A stretch of DNA of 64,000 nt from Medicago truncatula. Its lineage: Eukaryota; Streptophyta; Magnoliopsida; Fabales; Fabaceae. The notes under the pieces are model-generated. The model saw nothing but the letters and a program-made list of their open reading frames with translations. It was not told the origin of the DNA and did no database searches. Shown here piece by piece: positions 36,093 through 45,622 of the stretch (positions are counted from its first letter, which is position 1; each line of letters starts with the position of its first letter). A program made the position numbers and the translations under genes. Location of the stretch: the NCBI RefSeq assembly GCF_003473485.1, contig NC_053046.1:31697332-31761331 (forward strand), written 5' to 3'.

Positions 36093-38681
36093 ATGTCGAA
36101 ATCAAATCAGGTTTGCACTGAACTTCTTTATTGATCGTAAATTTGATTTTCAACCAAAACCATTTTTACGTGGAAATGGTTTCTATGTGTTGTACACTAA
36201 AACCATTTGGTGCTGGTAATTTTTTTCTTTGGATTAATGACTCAAGTATATTATAATCATCTGATGCTGGTAATTGATTTCTTTGATCCAGGTTAACAAA
36301 TCTAACGACGGGGGGCCAATTCCAAACTTCAGTATTGGACTTACGCAATTAGAGCAAGAGCAAGCATCTGATGAAGATAAAGGAAAAAAAAAGGGTAAAA
36401 AGATGGAAAAAAGGGTAAGTCTTCAATTCTATTTGCTGTCATTTTTAGTACGAGCAATAATTTCTTCGTTGATTTTTTAGTACGAGCAATAATTTGTTCA
36501 TTATGCTGCAATGTTGTTCAATTGAAAGGTATATTTCATTGATTCTGAAATAAATTGTTTTATCTATGTTTCTTTGATGTTTTGATTTCATCAATCTCAA
36601 TTTGTTGTTGTATAGTTCATGCTATGTTTTTAATTGTTGCTGGATGTATGCTCTATGATTCATGTTTTGACTCTTCGTGCTTAACACTGAACTGCTAGTG
36701 ATAGTTAACCTATGATATGAAGCATGCACTCGGACACACACAGCGCTGATACGACACGTCAGACACAATTTGAGAAAATTAGACAATTCAATGTAATCAC
36801 ATGTGTCCTGTCATCATTTGATTTGATACGCTATGTAGCACGGACACTTCTATTTGACGAGGATTTGGTTTGTCTGAATATCCATAACCAATAAGATCAA
36901 TAGAGTATATGCGGTGGGATTTTGCTAGGTCTGGAATATTTTTCCTCCAGTGATCACTGCAATGAAGTGTATTCTCAATCACTCAAAATAACTGCAGAAC
37001 CAAACAGACCTAGCTATAAGACCCTTACAATAAATATGTGATATAATATGTGTCCTGCATTTTCTAATTGAAATGAAAGAACATGAATGCATGTTTCTTA
37101 ATCAAATTTCTAGATACCTCTATTCATGAAAAAATTCAAGAATAAAGATCCCTATAATTTCTAAATCTTTGCCTGATAAATTGGTTGATGGTTTATGAGG
37201 AAGGAGAGGTGAAAGAAGCTAAAAAGTTGTGACTTATGATGATGAATGGTTTTGTTATCTGATGGTTCTGTTGTATGCTTCATGTTTAGAATGGTTCTGT
37301 CTGCTGTCATTTACTCTGATATTGAAGACGTAGGCACAATTGGTCTATATCCTCTTATATCTCTGTCTGCATAGTCCACTTCGTCATAACTTCAATCTAA
37401 TTTTTCTTCGTCTAATGGTGCTAAGTACTAGCTGAGGCATAGTCTACTGTGTTGTGTCTTATATTTCAACACTGATATGATGGATAAATGTATCTAATAT
37501 GATAGAAGCAAATATCTGAAGACCATATGATGCTGTTAGTTATTCTAATTGTTGCTCCTCCCTATTAGCTCTCTTCCATATATTTGGTTATGCAATATAA
37601 GGTCTTTATTCCAAGTTCAAAAAACAAGAAAATGTGAGTGAGTAATCACTTTTGAGAAAAGGAATTCTTCACTGAACTCCATCTACAATTCACAAATCAC
37701 AAGATACATAAGTTTAGAAAATTTATGTGAGCCTAACTGATAGGAATAGGATCACACATAACAAATTCATGCACTGCTTGGACTTGCACAATGTTGAATG
37801 TTGGAAATAACATATGAATGGTGGAATGGTAGTTCTGGGTGAGCATCAAGTCTCACGAGAGGCTTCAATCCAAGAGGAAAAAAAACTGAATTGAATTTGT
37901 CTTGAACTCTCTCTGCATTTGTGTGTGTCTGCATCGTCTTATATCTCTCTCTGGCCCACTTGAATTTTTCTTAACTACAAAGTTTCAATTGTTTCGTTGA
38001 ACACTGAGATGATAAATACATGTGTTTGATAAGATAGAAGAAAAAATCTAATACTGAGATGATAAAGACCGTTGGTTATTGGTAGTTATTCTAAATTTCT
38101 AATAGTGACATCTCTATGTTAGCAATAGTTTTAATTCAAAATACAAGAAAACATGAGAGGAAACTTACAAGAGGAATGTCTGAAGGTCTGTTCTTTAGAA
38201 ACTTAGACAAAATATGTGAGTGTTCATTAAACTATATATCTATAATTTGCAAGATCACAATGTAATCTGTTTCCTCTTATGGTTCTGGACATAACCCTTG
38301 ATTCTAAGGTGAACCACATTAATTAACTCTAATTGAGTTCTTATGTGTTTTGTTTTTTCACAGAAGTTCCAACCATTGTACTCCAAAACCATTAGATGTA
38401 TTTAATGGTTTTCTTTGCTCATGCAGGTGAAAAAAACTAAAGAGCTAGAGCCATTGCCATCATTTAGTATTGGACTAACTCAAATAGAAGAGGAGGGCAG
38501 GAATGAAGAGGCTAAAAGTTCAGATATGGAAAATGAGGAAAATGCAAAGCAAAGACTGAGGCATAAGATGAGTATACCTAAGGTATATGATCTTATGAAT
38601 TCAGTAAATGGCAAACAAAGAAAGGATGAGATCATTAACGTATTGAATGAAAGTGGCTTTGGGGGAATGGTTCATTTCTGA
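36093..38681 (+). CDS. Transposon-borne 131-aa protein, three exons
   Basis: I read exons 36093-36110, 36292-36414 and 38427-38681, all phase 0 with GT-AG borders (MSKSNQ, then VNKSNDGG..., then VKKTKELE...). Exons 2 and 3 each carry a version of P-x-FSIGLTQ-x-E, followed by a lysine- or glutamate-rich stretch, so the motif is duplicated. The end reads IPKVYDLMNSVNGKQRKDEI...ESGFGGMVHF. This resembles the N-terminal 'GFGG' region of proteins in ULP1-bearing plant Mutator elements; that is recognition from memory and moderate at best. No protease domain follows, because the 201-bp array starts about 45 bp after the stop. Intron 2 is about 2 kb and contains captured host sequence. Confidence 0.55.
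36837..36972 (-). pseudogene. Captured alpha/beta-hydrolase exon fragment
   Basis: The minus strand encodes SDHWRKNIPDLAKSHRIYSI followed by DLIGYGYSDKPNPRQ, an unmistakable piece of a plant alpha/beta-hydrolase (the 'GYGxSDKP' strand-turn region). The preceding bases read '...ttcattgcag', a splice acceptor, so intron DNA came along and capture was at the DNA level. It lies antisense inside intron 2 of the transposon gene. It is a different subfamily from the hydrolase relic at 29.1-29.7 kb. The flanks (36710-36850) carry 'gacacgtcagacac' and 'agcacggacacttc' repeat phrases. Confidence 0.8.
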
Positions 38682-38724
38682 ATCTGTGTTAATGCTTCAA
38701 AAGATGTTTATGAATTTCGATGAA

Positions 38725-40068
38725 TTTGCTCAAAATTAGGTGTATGGAATACTGAAACCATAAGTATGGTATAATGGTTTTGATAGTGTACTAGGTAAAA
38801 CCATACTTATGGTGTAATGGTTTTGATCAAAATTATTATAGGTACGTGGTTCTAATGGTTTTCTAAATAAAAACAAATGTGATAAACAGTTATTTTAGGC
38901 CCAAGAATGTTGAATTTAATTAAAATTTGCTCAAAATTAGGAGTATGGAATACTGAAACCATAAGTATGGTATAATGGTTTTGATAGTGTACTAGGTAAA
39001 ACCATACTTATGGTGTAATGGTTTTGATCAAAAATTATTATTGGTACATGGTTCTAATGGTTTTCTAAATAAAAACAAATGTGATAAACAGTTATTTTAG
39101 GCCCAAAAATGTTGAATTTAATTAAAATTTGCTCAAAATTAGGTGTATGGAATACTGAAACCATAAGTATGGTATAATGGTTTTGATAGTGTACTAGGTA
39201 AAACCATACTTATGGTGTAATGGTTTTGATCAAAAATTATTATTGGTACATGGTTCTAATGGTTTTCTAAATAAAAACAAATGTGCTAAACAGTTATTTT
39301 AGGCCCAAGAATGTTGAATTTAATTAAAATTTGCTCAAAATTAGGTGTATGGAATACTGAAACCATAAGTATGCTATAATGGTTTTGATAGTGTACTAGG
39401 TAAAACCATACTTATGGTGTAATGGTTTTGATCAAAAATTATTATTGGTACATGGTTCTAATGGTTTTCTAAATAAAAACAAATGTGATAAACAGTTATT
39501 TTAGGCCCAAGAATGTTGAATTTAATTAAAATTTGCTCAAAATTAGGTGTATGGAATACTGAAATCATAAGTATGGTATAATGGTTTTGATAGTGTACTA
39601 GGTAAAACCATACTTATGGTGTAATGGTTTTGATCAAAATTATTATAGGTACGTGGTTCTAATGGTTTTCTAAATAAAAACAAATGTGATAAACAGTTAT
39701 TTTAGGCCCAAGAATGTTGAATTTAATTAAAATTTGCTCAAAATTAGGTGTATGGAATACTGAAACCATAAGTATGGTATAATGGTTTTGATAGTGTACT
39801 AGGTAAAACCATACTTATTGTGTAATGGTTTTGATCAAAATTATTATAGGTACGTGGTTCTAATAGTTTTCTAAATAAAAACAAATGTGATAAACAGTTA
39901 TTTTAGCCCAAGAATGTTGAATTTAATTAAAATTTGCTCAAAATTAGGAGTATGGAATACTGAAACCATAAGTATGGTATAATGGTTTTGATAGTGTACT
40001 AGGTAAAACCATACTTATGGTGTAATGGTTTTGATCAAAAATTATTATTGGTACATGGTTCTAATGGT
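38725..40068. repeat. Tandem array, about 6.7 copies of a 200-202 bp unit
   Basis: Units start at TTTGCTCAAAATTAGG at 38725, 38926, 39128, 39330, 39532, 39733 and 39933, the last one truncated. Copies differ at only a few positions. Each unit holds ACCATAAGTATGG and, about 30 bp later, the exact complement CCATACTTATGGT, able to form a stem. It also holds two direct 'aatggttttgat' phrases. The array sits between the 3' ends of the two convergent transposon genes and supplies the last codons and stop of the FAR1 ORF. Confidence 0.95.
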
Positions 40069-40616
40069 CTCAGATAACACAAATGCTCTGGTTTATGTAA
40101 TGGATGACAGTGAGCCACATCCCATCTATAAATCTTATACACATTCAAAACTTCATCCAGCTTCAAATATATTCCAGCTTTACAACCGACCCTTTCCTCA
40201 GGTTTTTCTTTCACTTTCACAAACTCAATAACCAGTGGACTGTCTGATGTTGGCCTGTTGTTAGGATTAAGCAAACTTCCCTTCTTGTAACCTTGTTTGT
40301 TACAAACATAACGCAAATAATGTATCTTTTCTGATTTCTTATTTTGTGAATTATTCTTCGACTTCAACATAGTCCTAATAGAAAATCCAGTGTTATATGC
40401 ATAATTACCATAAAAATCTTCAACCTCTTTGATAGATTGAAAGACTAAAGACTTCCATGATTCTTCATTGCTAGGGGAGTAACATTCAGTATGAATCATT
40501 GAAGAAGTTTCAACACTCAGTTGTCCACTCTCAGCATGAATCAGTGATGAAGCTTCAACACTCAGTTGTCCACTCTCAGATGAAGTTGATATCAAATCCA
40601 TTGAAAACAGCAACAA
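40035..40616 (-). CDS. FAR1-type DNA-binding domain protein (transposon-borne)
   Basis: A 193-residue frame. After a Ser-rich N-terminus with a duplicated ESGQLSVE-S-S motif, residues about 53-180 form a FAR1 domain: WKSLVFQSIKEVEDFYGNYA, GFSIR, RYVCNKQGYKKG, VGCKAGIYLKL and a final H-x-H (AHCHPLH). The Cys/His spacing suits the WRKY-GCM1-like zinc fold of the FHY3/FAR1 family, which derives from Mutator transposases. The MULE transposase and SWIM domains that normally follow are absent, because the frame ends in the 201-bp repeat. It could be a truncated transposase relic or a stand-alone DNA-binding factor of the element. Confidence 0.8.
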   Translation of the reverse strand: MLLFSMDLISTSSESGQLSVEASSLIHAESGQLSVETSSMIHTECYSPSNEESWKSLVFQSIKEVEDFYGNYAYNTGFSIRTMLKSKNNSQNKKSEKIHYLRYVCNKQGYKKGSLLNPNNRPTSDSPLVIEFVKVKEKPEERVGCKAGIYLKLDEVLNVYKIYRWDVAHCHPLHKPEHLCYLRPLEPCTNNNF

Positions 40617-41419
40617 ACACTATTAAGAACAAACAACCATTAGCACATTAAGCATTTTTCATTCAATATACAAAACGATTAACACATCAATGCATGTAAA
40701 TTTGCAGATTAAGCATTCAAGATCAGAAAAGTAGACAAGGACTGAAAAAACTACAAACAATAACACATCAATGCTCTTATTTTTCAATCTAATATTCCTA
40801 AAAGTTTCGCATAAATCTTTGCTTGACTTGAATAATGAGTTATTCACTCTTGTTTATCATCGGCTTAAATTCGATTGTATAGCTATAAATTCCATTTTTC
40901 ATGGTTACAAACCAGGAATAAAAGGACTCCTCTTTTCACTGCATATCATATTAGGTTCTAGAAGTGACAGTTTTTTGTGATTGACAGTTTTATGTGATAC
41001 ATTGATTTTCATAAGTTGTAAATTTTAGGTATCATACAACTTTCAATAAGTGTCCTGGAGTTTGTGACACAAGAGTTTTATGTCTGAAACTATATAGAAA
41101 AATAAACTTGTTTGGTTCTGACTAGGTTTGGATATTGTTTTTACAGAAATCAATTGTAGCAAATATAAGTTATTACATGATACAATAGTCCTCAAATATA
41201 GTAAAATGTTAATGTCTGACACTATATAGCAAATAAACTTGTTTGGTTCTGATTCTTAATGCATCTAATTTTAGTCTCTTAATGACACTTCACATCAAAA
41301 TTGTAAGACTCTGAACAATAATTTTGTAAATCATGTTCAATGACACTTCACAAGAAAAACTTTATCTGCTGTTTCATATCCTTTACTGATGGTTTCAGGT
41401 TGAGAAAGAATTCTATGTT

Positions 41420-41735
41420 GAGGAATTAGTGTTTCCTTATAAGCAAAATCATAAATTCAACACAGAAATAGAGAATACAAACAAACAATAAATCTTTGCC
41501 TGAAAAAACTACAAACAATAACACATCAATGCTCTTATTTTTGAGGAATTAGTGTTTCCTTATAAGCAAAATCATAAATCCAACACAGAAACAGGGAATA
41601 CAAACAAACAATAAATCTTTGCCTGAAAAAACTACAAACAATAACACATCAATGCTCTTATTTTTGAGGAATTAGTGTTTCCTTATAAGCCAAATCATAA
41701 ATTCAACACAGAAACAGGGAATACAATCTATTGAA
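41420..41735. repeat. Tandem repeat, 123-bp unit, about 2.5 copies
   Basis: GAGGAATTAGTGTTTCCTTA recurs at 41420, 41543 and 41666, each followed by 'gcaaaatcataaa' and later 'actacaaacaataacacatc'. A partial copy is also at 40740-40790. Downstream, a 36-bp unit containing 'caggaacagggaatggttcataaatcacc' is doubled at about 41766 and 41802. Confidence 0.85.
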
Positions 41736-41884
41736 TTTATTAAGAAATTCAATAAATTCAATCACAGGAACAGGGAATGGTTCATAAATCACCAAAAATG
41801 CAGGAACAGGGAATGGTTCATAAATCACCAAAAATGCGAAATTGAAAACCGATCAAACACAGAAAAACATCACAAACGCAAAAC

Positions 41885-42110
41885 CTGAAGGTTAATCGGA
41901 GTTGAGCGAGCGGCGAGCGGCAGAGAATGAGCGGTGAGCGGCGGTAGAGAAGCACTTATGAGATGAGCGGCGGCAAGCGGGAGGGTTGCAACAACAATGA
42001 ATAGGCGAGCGGCGAGCGGCGGTAGAGATTGAGAGGCGACGGCGGCAGAGAAGCGGCGAGCAGCGATCGGCGAGGTGAGAAGAGGAAAATGATAGTATGA
42101 GATGTGAAGG
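41885..42110. repeat. GCGGCGAGC-rich leader-like segment
   Basis: A GC-rich patch of repeated 'gagcggcgagcggc' in otherwise AT-rich DNA, just inside the right TIR. The left side has an equivalent 'ccgtcgtcgttcttcacca' region at about 35720-36070. Both may be 5' leader and promoter regions driving genes inward, as in many Mutator elements. Confidence 0.5.
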
Positions 42111-42751
42111 AGAGTGTGAGCTGAGATTATTACACGTGTAAAACCAATCTGAAGGTTGAAAAGAGCTTATGCAGGGTGCATAAGGGAAACCCTTATGCAC
42201 CATAACTTATACCATTTATTTTATAGTTTTTGATTGTATTATATATTAAAACATAATTAATAAAATTTGTAGAAGATTTTTTTATAAATATATTTTAAAA
42301 ATAATTTCTAACAATAAATTTTTTATAAATATTTTTATATTGTACTAGATTATTTTAGAAGTGCTCTAATATTTATGGATATCTAATATTTTGTTAGAAC
42401 TTTTGTGTTTGATTATTTATGGAGTTTTTGGTTACCGAGTTTTCATGTTTAAATTTTTATGAACGGAATAATATAAAAATCATGATATTGTTTTAAGGCT
42501 AGAGGGATAAAAAAGTAATTTGGTTTTAAAATCCATCCCATTCCCTTATGAATCAAACATATATTTAATTAAAATCTCTTCCTTCCCCCTTCCCTCCCAT
42601 CATTTGAACCAAACATATATTTAATTGATATATCTCCCCTTCCCCCCTCCCTTTCCCTCCCTTCCATTAAAACCCCTCCCCTTCCCTCTGTTGAACCAAA
42701 CGGACCCTAAAGAATTATAGACTGGTACGTTGTGAGTAGTGCACAAACGTG

Positions 42752-44940
42752 AAAAAGGATTGATGTGTGCTTTTGAAGACCGCTAGGGTTTTACGGCACC
42801 GCTTGCGATTGCACTTGCCCTTAATTCCATCAATTTTGAATTGAAGTTCGGTTGGTGTTTTAATCCAATCGGTTACCATCCAATTGGTGTTAAACCTTTA
42901 TCATCATCAATTTGTTTTAGCAATTGTGGGGCTGGTGGTTCAAAGGTATCACGTAGAAGTTTTTGAGTTACTAGCTTTCAACGAAGTCCTTTACAACAAG
43001 TTAACAAGTTGCTGCAATTGATAATTGTATGTCACATTTTGGCTCTGTTTGGTAAACATAACGGATAACTATAAGTTCGTTGATAGCTTATAGCTGATAG
43101 CTTTTAGCTGATAGCTTTTAGCTGATAAATGTAAAATGACATAAAGGGTATTCTTAATTCATAATAAAAATTATATCATTAATTTAAGTATTTGTAATTT
43201 TGTAAACTAATTTTTCTTTCAAAAAATACTTTAAATTTATTAATTTAATATATCCTATGTATTATAAATTAAATTAAATTTTATTCACTAAAATTTTATC
43301 TTATATTTATTATCATTTAAGTGTTTCCACTTTATAAAGAAAATAACATTTACCTCAAAAAAAAAAAAAAAAAGGTAGCACTAATAGAGTAATACTAATA
43401 ACAGAGAATAAAGAAAATAACACTTACCTCAAAAAAAAAAAAAGTAACACTAATAGAATAATAGTATTTTGTTTCGTAAAAAAAAAAACGAAGGTATATA
43501 TTTTTTCAAAAAAAAAAGAAAGAAAAAGGCCAGCTGCTATATATACAAAAATTGGAATAAAGGGATAGTAGTCTTTATTACGTAGCTTATTATAAAAATT
43601 ATAATGGATAAAAATACAATTTAAATGAAATAATAAGGGTAAAATTGGAAGAAAAAGTGAGAAGATATAAGCTATAAGCTCAAACGCTACTTGGAATAGC
43701 TTCTGAAAAATAGCTTATAAGCTCGTGAAATAAGCTATAAACTCATGGTGAAAAAGTGTTACCAAACAGAGCTTTTTTTGTCAAACGAGCTTATAAGCTA
43801 TAAGCTAAAAGCTAAAAGCTTTTTTTTTGGGTTTCCCAAACAGACCCTTTGGAACCAAGGAATCACGACAGGTTTGAATTACGACTGCCCTAGCTCCGGT
43901 GTGGCTTTGCCAGCCTCAGCCATGTTTGACTGACTGGCAGGCAGAGCTAGCGCCTCCAACCCTCAACTTTGGAACCAAGGAATCACGACAGCTTTCAACA
44001 GTGCTCGCACCCACACCTGTTAAGTCTATTGTCGCTCCTACGGTTCAGATGACATCAGTTGCACCTAAGCCCTCGTTTGATCAGGTCCTACGTGGTAATA
44101 CGATACTGTCTGACCCTCTCCCGGTGCCTTCCATTCGTGGTGAAATATTATCTGTCAAAATCACGGATGATGTCTATTTTTGTGAACTAGATGCTTGCAA
44201 AACCAACCTTCGAGGTCGGTTGCTTCTGAACAAAGGAGATAAGCCTTACTCCTCCAAAGATCTTGCTGACAAATTACAGAAGTTGTGGAAAGTGAAGGAG
44301 CCATGAAATTTGACGTCCCTTGGACAGGGTTATTATGAAATTTTCTTTAATTCACAAGAGGACATGCGAACCGTTTGGGTAGACGGTAGTATTAGCTTGA
44401 AGCCAGGCTTACTCGGATTATTTGAATGGACAAAAGACTTCAACATGCACACGCAACGACAAACTCACACTCAGGTTTGGATTCGGTTATGGGAATTACC
44501 ACAGGAGTACTGGATGGAGAGAACCTTATATGAGATCACAGGGGCGGTGGGAACTTCGTTACTCATTGATAATGTGACTAGAAATAAACTTTATGGTCAT
44601 TATGCCGCATTTTGGTTGACATGGATCTTTGGAAAGATATTTTTAAGGTTCTGTTTGGTTAGAGACGCTTCCAGCTAAGTTGCATATTTCTTTCGAGACA
44701 GAATTGGTCTACCCAATATAGATTTCTTTTGTTCTGTTTTTTTTTCTTTTTTTTCCGAGAGTTTTGGCCTAGTCTCCCTTCTTTCTTGTACATACTTTTT
44801 TCCTTTTTTTTTAATTTTATTTTATTGAATTTAGAGTTTGGCAAAAATAGGACCGAGGCTTTCCGGGGTGCCAACTTAGTTACGATGTCGGTGTTGTCTC
44901 CTGATGTCTGACTTTCTCCTGCTGAGCAAAGAAAAAAAAA
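42752..44940 (+). mobile_element. Internally deleted LINE with ORF1 piece and 14-bp TSD
   Basis: A perfect 14-bp duplication AGTGCACAAACGTG flanks the block at 42738-42751 and 44941-44954, and the block ends in a run of A. ORF1-like coding at 43960-44690 includes PSIRGEILSVKITDD and then DUF4283 signatures (YYEIFFNSQEDMRTVW, WIRLWELPQEYW, ITGAVGTSLLIDNVTRN). A TGA at 44304-44306 replaces what family members read as Trp, and a one-base shift follows about 300 bases later. ORF2 is missing: the coding joins a T-rich 3' region directly. So an internally deleted L1-type copy was mobilised in trans. A MITE at 43041-43848 sits in its 5' part. Confidence 0.85.
43041..43848. mobile_element. MITE within the LINE (TCTGTTTGG ends, AGCTTATA-rich)
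   Basis: The left end GGCTCTGTTTGGTAAACA pairs with GTGTTACCAAACAGAGC at 43756-43772. A second, similar right end CCCAAACAGACCC follows at about 43835-43848. The subterminal regions are packed with 'agctataagctaaaagct' repeats in opposite orientation on the two sides. The double right terminus suggests either a rearranged end or two overlapping insertions. No target duplication was found. Confidence 0.7.
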
Positions 44941-45002
44941 AGTGCACAAACGTGGAATGGAATAATAAGCATTACTACAATTAAATGTTAATATTAATTT
45001 TA

Positions 45003-45285
45003 AAGGTTAAATATGTTTTGGTCCCTGTAAATATATCAAATTTTTCTTTTAGTCATTCTAAAAAATTTCATTGATTTTTAATTTTTTTAAAATTTTCAAA
45101 CACCACTTTTGATTCATATTTTTATGTCAATTCATGTAATTTTTAATGAAATTGTGCAGAAATGTGTAGAATATTGTAAACATTTATTCGAAAACATATT
45201 TGATTTTTTAGATGTTCATATAACATCACTAAATTTTAAAGAACCCTATTTGCAGAGACTAAACACATTTATATTATTAAGGTGT
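45003..45285. mobile_element. Decayed MITE upstream of the TNL gene
   Basis: The left arm 'aggttaaatatgttttggtccctg' is roughly complementary to the right arm 'cagagactaaacacatttat'. It belongs with the GGGTTAAATATG...CCCTGTAA MITE family seen at 25.0 kb. It is diverged, with no clear target duplication. Confidence 0.55.
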
Positions 45286-45509
45286 TGTTAATTAAGGAGT
45301 GCCCCCGAACACTCTTTTAGGATCACAAGTTTGGAAAATATTCTTTCAAAAAATCAAATATTACAAATTTTAATACATTAATAACATACATTTTTATAAA
45401 AAGTTACTACTATTAAAAGATCTTAAAAGAATACTCTTGGAGCATTGATCTTATCATTTCCCTTATTTGGAGTAAAGCTCTTAAAACAAATAAATTATTT
45501 GGAGTAAAA

Positions 45510-45600
45510 TTGACTTGGGTCAATATGGATTGATTATTATATTGCAATAGACTTGCGTGACTATCTGTATTTTGCATTTTCGATAAGGAAAGTGTTGACT
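45510..45600 (+). promoter_or_regulatory. W-box cluster upstream of the TNL gene
   Basis: TTGACTTGGGTCAA at 45510-45523 contains two inverted TTGAC cores, the first a full TTGACT W box. Another TTGACT is at 45595-45600, about 25 bp before the ATG. WRKY factors binding W boxes commonly control resistance genes. Binding here is inference, and part of the region may be 5' UTR. Confidence 0.45.
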
Positions 45601-45622
45601 GAATGAAATCAATACTCCAAAT

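Larger units (their letters stand above)
35558..42206. mobile_element. Inner 6.65-kb Mutator-like composite transposon
   Basis: The terminal inverted repeats, 35558-35598 and 42166-42206, match at 39 of 41 positions and begin GTTATGGTGCATAAGG. Each terminus is also self-complementary (GGTGCATAAGG then CCTTATGCACC), so each end can fold on its own. Inside are GC-richer leader-like flanks, a three-exon plus-strand gene, a captured hydrolase exon, a 201-bp tandem array and a minus-strand FAR1-domain ORF. FAR1-like DNA-binding domains and ULP1-like genes are typical cargo of plant Mutator-like elements, which is why I favour that class. No 9-11 bp target duplication is visible and no transposase catalytic domain is present, so it looks non-autonomous. 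Confidence 0.75.
35102..42707. mobile_element. Outer DNA transposon/MITE (GGGTCTGTTTGG ends)
   Basis: The left end GGGTCTGTTTGGTTC (35102-35116) and right end GAACCAAACGGACCC (42693-42707) are inverted repeats matching 14 of 15. Inside them, purine-rich GGGGAGGGGA-type stretches on the left mirror pyrimidine-rich CCTCCCCTTCCC stretches on the right. TA flanks both ends, consistent with a TA target but too short to prove one. The element's own body is only about 950 bp; the rest is the inserted element at 35558-42206. Superfamily is uncertain. Confidence 0.75.

Noticed and set aside
41892-42203. 103-codon minus-strand ORF rich in Arg/Ser
   Set aside because: It is produced by GAGCGGC-type repeats and runs into the TIR, so it is more likely leader sequence than protein.
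35549-42215. 9-bp target duplication for the inner transposon
   Set aside because: TTGGGTTTG on the left and TTATACCAT on the right do not match. The shared TTTATTTT lies at different offsets, so no duplication is claimed.
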